From positions 1-15,866 of the forward strand of contig DFKO01000163.1 in NCBI GenBank assembly GCA_002373855.1: a DNA stretch of 15,866 nt. Reading direction: 5' to 3'. The position numbers were made by a program, and so were the translations under genes. The notes below the pieces were generated by a model, which was not told where the DNA came from, did not search any database, and was given only the letters and a program-made list of their open reading frames with translations. The stretch's first letter is position 1. Each line of letters starts with the position of its first letter. This DNA comes from Lachnospiraceae bacterium UBA3643. Lineage in GTDB: Bacteria; Bacillota; Clostridia; Lachnospirales; Lachnospiraceae. Positions 13,179 to 15,866 of the stretch are shown piece after piece.

Positions 13179-13840
13179 CAGTATTCTCCGAGAGGTTTTA
13201 TACCGTTTTCATCACCTTTATATATCTCAAGTCTGCGGATTAAATCAATGCTTACATTCTTATTTGTAAAAGTGTTAAGGGTCTCGATCACACTTGCGGG
13301 TTTTATATTAAGGCTGCTTCCGGAAGACAGTCTCATAAATATTCTGCCTTCAGCATTTTTTAATTCTTTGATACCCGGACGGATATCAGACGCTTGTATA
13401 CCCTTCTTTGATTCCTTTAATATTATTATCTCTTTCTGCGCAAGATAATCATTAATTTCATCATCATCAAATGCCCCATCGGTAAAGACGTCATAATCAG
13501 CCATATATACACTGGCCATGGCGGTAGGTTCTCCTTCCGGAACTACGGACGCCGATACGACAGTTATGCCTTCGTTCATCACGGAATTTAATGAATCCAC
13601 AATACTGTCTGTCGATTCATAGCTCTCGACCTCCATATCCATATAGTCACCCAGGGTTTCCATGGATACTCCGAGAGGATAAGCAAAAGAAACCAGCTGA
13701 TGGGGATTAAATCCCTGACTGTATTTTATATCTATCCCTGACTTTGCTATAATCTTCTGAAAATATCTGAGGAGATCAAGATGTCCTATATAGCTTACAG
13801 GTCCAGTTCTTGTAAATTTTATTCTGATGGTTTCTGACAT
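13178..13840 (-). CDS. DUF2344 / TIGR03936 radical SAM-linked protein
   Basis: The 220-residue protein opens with IRIKFTRTGPVSYIGHLDLLRYFQKIIAKSGIDIKYSQGFNPHQLVSFAYPLGVSMETLGDY-like sequence at residues 5-65; the run from SYIGHLDL through SQGFNPH to PLGV is the hallmark of the TIGR03936/DUF2344 family. The family is found in Clostridia and other Gram-positives, almost always beside a TIGR03960 radical SAM protein and sometimes fused to one, and its biochemical role is not known. A GGAG site lies 8 bases before the ATG. The gene starts 16 bases after the radical SAM gene and its stop overlaps the RNase start by one base, so the three are translated together. The conserved partnership suggests that it binds or modifies the substrate of the radical SAM enzyme. 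Confidence 0.88.
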   Translation of the reverse strand: MSETIRIKFTRTGPVSYIGHLDLLRYFQKIIAKSGIDIKYSQGFNPHQLVSFAYPLGVSMETLGDYMDMEVESYESTDSIVDSLNSVMNEGITVVSASVVPEGEPTAMASVYMADYDVFTDGAFDDDEINDYLAQKEIIILKESKKGIQASDIRPGIKELKNAEGRIFMRLSSGSSLNIKPASVIETLNTFTNKNVSIDLIRRLEIYKGDENGIKPLGEY

Positions 13841-13856
13841 TTATATTACTCCGTAA

Positions 13857-15761
13857 TTATTTACCTTCGCCCGGACATATACCGCAGTCAAATACAAAAG
13901 CTCCGCAGCCCCCACATTTATCACGACAGTTTGCTGTTACTTTTCCTGCCCTGGCATTTTCCCATTCCCTGTAGAGATATGACTTGTTTACACCGCAGTC
14001 AATGATATCCCACGGAAAGACTTCGTCTTTATCCCGTTCTCTGAATATATAATAATCAAGACCGGGACCGTATTTTTCAAAAGCTTCCATCCATATATGA
14101 TGCTTATACTCCTCGGACCATGCATCAAAGAGACATCCGTTTTTATATGCATAAACTATTGCTTCACTGATACGTCTGTCACCTCTGGCAAGGACTCCTT
14201 CAACTATACTGGTGCCTGCTTCATGCCAGTGATATGATAAAGACTTTTTATTGAGCTGTTCCAGCATCGTATGTTTAGTAAGCTCAGCTTTATCAATAAA
14301 CTGCTGCATGTTATTCATCGGAGCCCACTGAAATGCCGTAAAGGGCTTGGGAATAAAGAATGAGGTACTCATGGTTATCTGCACCCTGCCCATACGTTTT
14401 TCCTTCGGAACCGTCTCATAATAAAGAGCAGCTATATCATTCCCAAGCTGTGGTATGGCCTTGATATCCTCCTCTGTCTCAAAGGGCAGTCCCAGCATGA
14501 AATAAAACTTAACTTTATTCCAGCCGCCCATAAAAGCCTTTGATGCACCGTCTGCAATATTTTCATACGTTAGACCTTTATTGATCACATTACGCATTCT
14601 CTGGCTGCCGGCTTCCGGTGCGAAAGTAAGGGAGGTCTTTCTGACATCCTGAACCTTGCTCATTACATCAAGTGAAAATGCATCTATACGCAGGGACGGC
14701 AGGGAGATATTTATCTTTTTTCTGTTACATAAATCTATGAGCCTCTCAAGCAGTTCCTTTAAATCAGGATAATCACTTGTAGAAAGTGATGCCAGAGACA
14801 TCTCCTCATATCCGGTATTTTTTATCAGTTCTTCTGCATATTCTATAAGCTTATCGACACTTCTGTATCTGATGGGCTTATATATCTGTCCGGCCTGGCA
14901 GAATCTGCATCCCCTTATGCATCCTCTCATAACCTCAAGGACTATTCTGTCCTGGGTTGCCCTGATAAAAGGTACCACAGGCTTTGTCTGATAAAATACA
15001 TCATCCAGATCTGTGACAACTTCCTTTCTGACACTTTCAGGTACATCATCGTACACAGGCCTGTATGCCCTGACCGTATTGTTATCGTTATATAATACTT
15101 CATAAAGAGACGGCACATACATGCCGGGGATAAGTGCAGCTTTATGGAGAAACTCTCCTCTGGTCAGGCCATTTTCTTTACACTCAAGATAAAGATCGAA
15201 AAGCTCCCTGTATCTCGTCTCGCCCTCACCAATATAAAAAATATCAAAAAAGTCAGCAATAGGTTCAGCATTATAAATACAAGGTCCGCCGCCTATAACT
15301 ACAGGATATTCTCCAAGCGGTCTGTCATATCCCCTCTCTAAAGATCGCAGGGGTATGCCGGACAGATCAAGGATCTGGAGTATATTTGTATAGCACATCT
15401 CATACTGCAGAGTGATACCGAGGAAATCAAAATCCTTGACGGGATCCTGACTCTCAAGAGCAAACAGGGGTATATCATTATCCCTTAGAACTTTATCAAG
15501 GTCGGTCCAGGGTGAAAATACCCTCTCGCACCATACATCTTCATATGTATTCATCATACCGTACAAAATGGATATACCAAGGTGGGACATACCTATCTCG
15601 TAGATATCAGGGAAACACATACAAAAACGAAGCCTTATATCCGACTTCGTTTTATATACGCTGTTAGGCTCGCCGCCTGTATAACGGGCAGGCTTGTCTA
15701 TACTCATAAGGAGCTTATGAGACAGGGCTAGCTGTCTTTTTGATAAATCAATATTACTCAT
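13857..15761 (-). CDS. TIGR03960-like radical SAM protein (B12-binding-like N-terminus)
   Basis: The 634-residue protein has an N-terminal cobalamin-binding-like region (FCMCFPDIYEIGMSHLGISILY at 46-67 and VVIGGGPCIYNAEPIADFFD at 154-173, then GEGE) and a central radical SAM core with the 4Fe-4S motif Cys281-x3-Cys285-x2-Cys288 in VMRGCIRGCRFCQAGQ. GYEEMSLASLSTSDY and LTFAPEAGSQRMR are typical of the methylthiotransferase-like radical SAM group. The C-terminus has five further cysteines (612, 616, 619, 626, 629) in NCRDKCGGCGAFVFDCGICPG, suited to a second metal or Fe-S site. It matches the Clostridia family TIGR03960, function unknown. Its ATG overlaps the hisI stop (TAATG), so the two are translationally coupled. 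The reaction is not predictable from the sequence; RNA or protein modification is a guess from the ribonuclease neighbour. Confidence 0.88.
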   Translation of the reverse strand: MSNIDLSKRQLALSHKLLMSIDKPARYTGGEPNSVYKTKSDIRLRFCMCFPDIYEIGMSHLGISILYGMMNTYEDVWCERVFSPWTDLDKVLRDNDIPLFALESQDPVKDFDFLGITLQYEMCYTNILQILDLSGIPLRSLERGYDRPLGEYPVVIGGGPCIYNAEPIADFFDIFYIGEGETRYRELFDLYLECKENGLTRGEFLHKAALIPGMYVPSLYEVLYNDNNTVRAYRPVYDDVPESVRKEVVTDLDDVFYQTKPVVPFIRATQDRIVLEVMRGCIRGCRFCQAGQIYKPIRYRSVDKLIEYAEELIKNTGYEEMSLASLSTSDYPDLKELLERLIDLCNRKKINISLPSLRIDAFSLDVMSKVQDVRKTSLTFAPEAGSQRMRNVINKGLTYENIADGASKAFMGGWNKVKFYFMLGLPFETEEDIKAIPQLGNDIAALYYETVPKEKRMGRVQITMSTSFFIPKPFTAFQWAPMNNMQQFIDKAELTKHTMLEQLNKKSLSYHWHEAGTSIVEGVLARGDRRISEAIVYAYKNGCLFDAWSEEYKHHIWMEAFEKYGPGLDYYIFRERDKDEVFPWDIIDCGVNKSYLYREWENARAGKVTANCRDKCGGCGAFVFDCGICPGEGK

Positions 15762-15866
15762 TAATCAAGTATACCCTTTGTCTTTATTATTTCCTTGAAA
15801 AAGCAGGATCTTGAACCTGTATGACACGCAGCACCCACCTGTGATACTTTTGCAAGGAGTGTATCG
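15761..15866 (-). CDS. hisI: Phosphoribosyl-AMP cyclohydrolase, C-terminal end (cut by window edge)
   Basis: The last 34 codons are present. They read [20 protein letters not shown] followed by [14 protein letters not shown]. The ACHTG-x-RSCFF motif contains the two downstream zinc-binding cysteines of HisI, which opens the purine ring of phosphoribosyl-AMP in histidine synthesis. The protein ends soon after the motif, so it is a single-domain HisI and not a HisIE fusion. Its stop shares one base with the start of the radical SAM gene. The histidine operon presumably continues to the right of the window. Confidence 0.9.
   Translation of the reverse strand, partial: DTLLAKVSQVGAACHTGSRSCFFKEIIKTKGILD

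Noticed and set aside
1..15866. CRISPR arrays, tRNA or rRNA genes, insertion sequences, prophage or defence genes.
   Set aside because: No direct-repeat array, no tRNA-like or rRNA sequence, and no transposase, integrase or known defence domain was seen on either strand.

Overview
All recognisable genes lie on the minus strand, so the window reads from right to left. Base composition is low to moderate GC. The gene content is typical of an anaerobic Firmicute of the class Clostridia: an ATP-cone anaerobic ribonucleotide reductase, the Clostridia-type pair of a TIGR03960-like radical SAM protein and a DUF2344 protein, SHOCT-type repeats, and a CheY/CheX-like pair. The best guess is a Lachnospiraceae member (Butyrivibrio, Roseburia or Coprococcus-like). 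This is inferred from protein style, not from a marker gene. No mobile elements, tRNAs, rRNAs or CRISPR arrays were seen.

Layout in transcription order (right to left). (1) 15866-12132: the 3' end of hisI overlaps by one base a radical SAM protein, which is followed by a DUF2344 protein and a short RNase E/G-family protein. This tightly packed operon ends in a clear Rho-independent terminator (12029-12069). (2) 11927-10278: one gene encoding a PH-like N-terminus, a Pro/Ala-rich linker and eight tandem SHOCT-like repeats. It is followed by a 277-bp gap (10001-10277) holding two very strong hairpins (10194-10260 and 10080-10151) and the thrC promoter. (3) 10000-5794: thrC (threonine synthase), a response regulator with a degenerate GGDEF-like domain, and a three-domain Xaa-Pro aminopeptidase, closely spaced. 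(4) 5716-4472: a CheX-like protein with two N-terminal motifs resembling the MshEN c-di-GMP-binding motif, then a stand-alone CheY, driven by a near-consensus promoter that overlaps the end of the peptidase gene. (5) 4379-662: cytidine deaminase, a membrane-anchored MutS-like ATPase, RNase HI, a 59-residue membrane protein, and a lipoprotein with a permuted papain-like (YiiX-type) fold, probably one transcription unit. (6) 613-1: a perfect-consensus promoter with two NrdR-box-like operators, driving the start of nrdD, which runs off the left edge.

Together these are mostly housekeeping functions: nucleotide salvage and reduction, amino-acid synthesis, peptide turnover and RNA processing. Set among them is a compact signalling module, with CheY, its predicted phosphatase and a pseudo-GGDEF response regulator all within 4 kb. 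The most unusual points are the possible link between c-di-GMP and CheY dephosphorylation, the eight-repeat SHOCT protein, and the paired large hairpins upstream of thrC.
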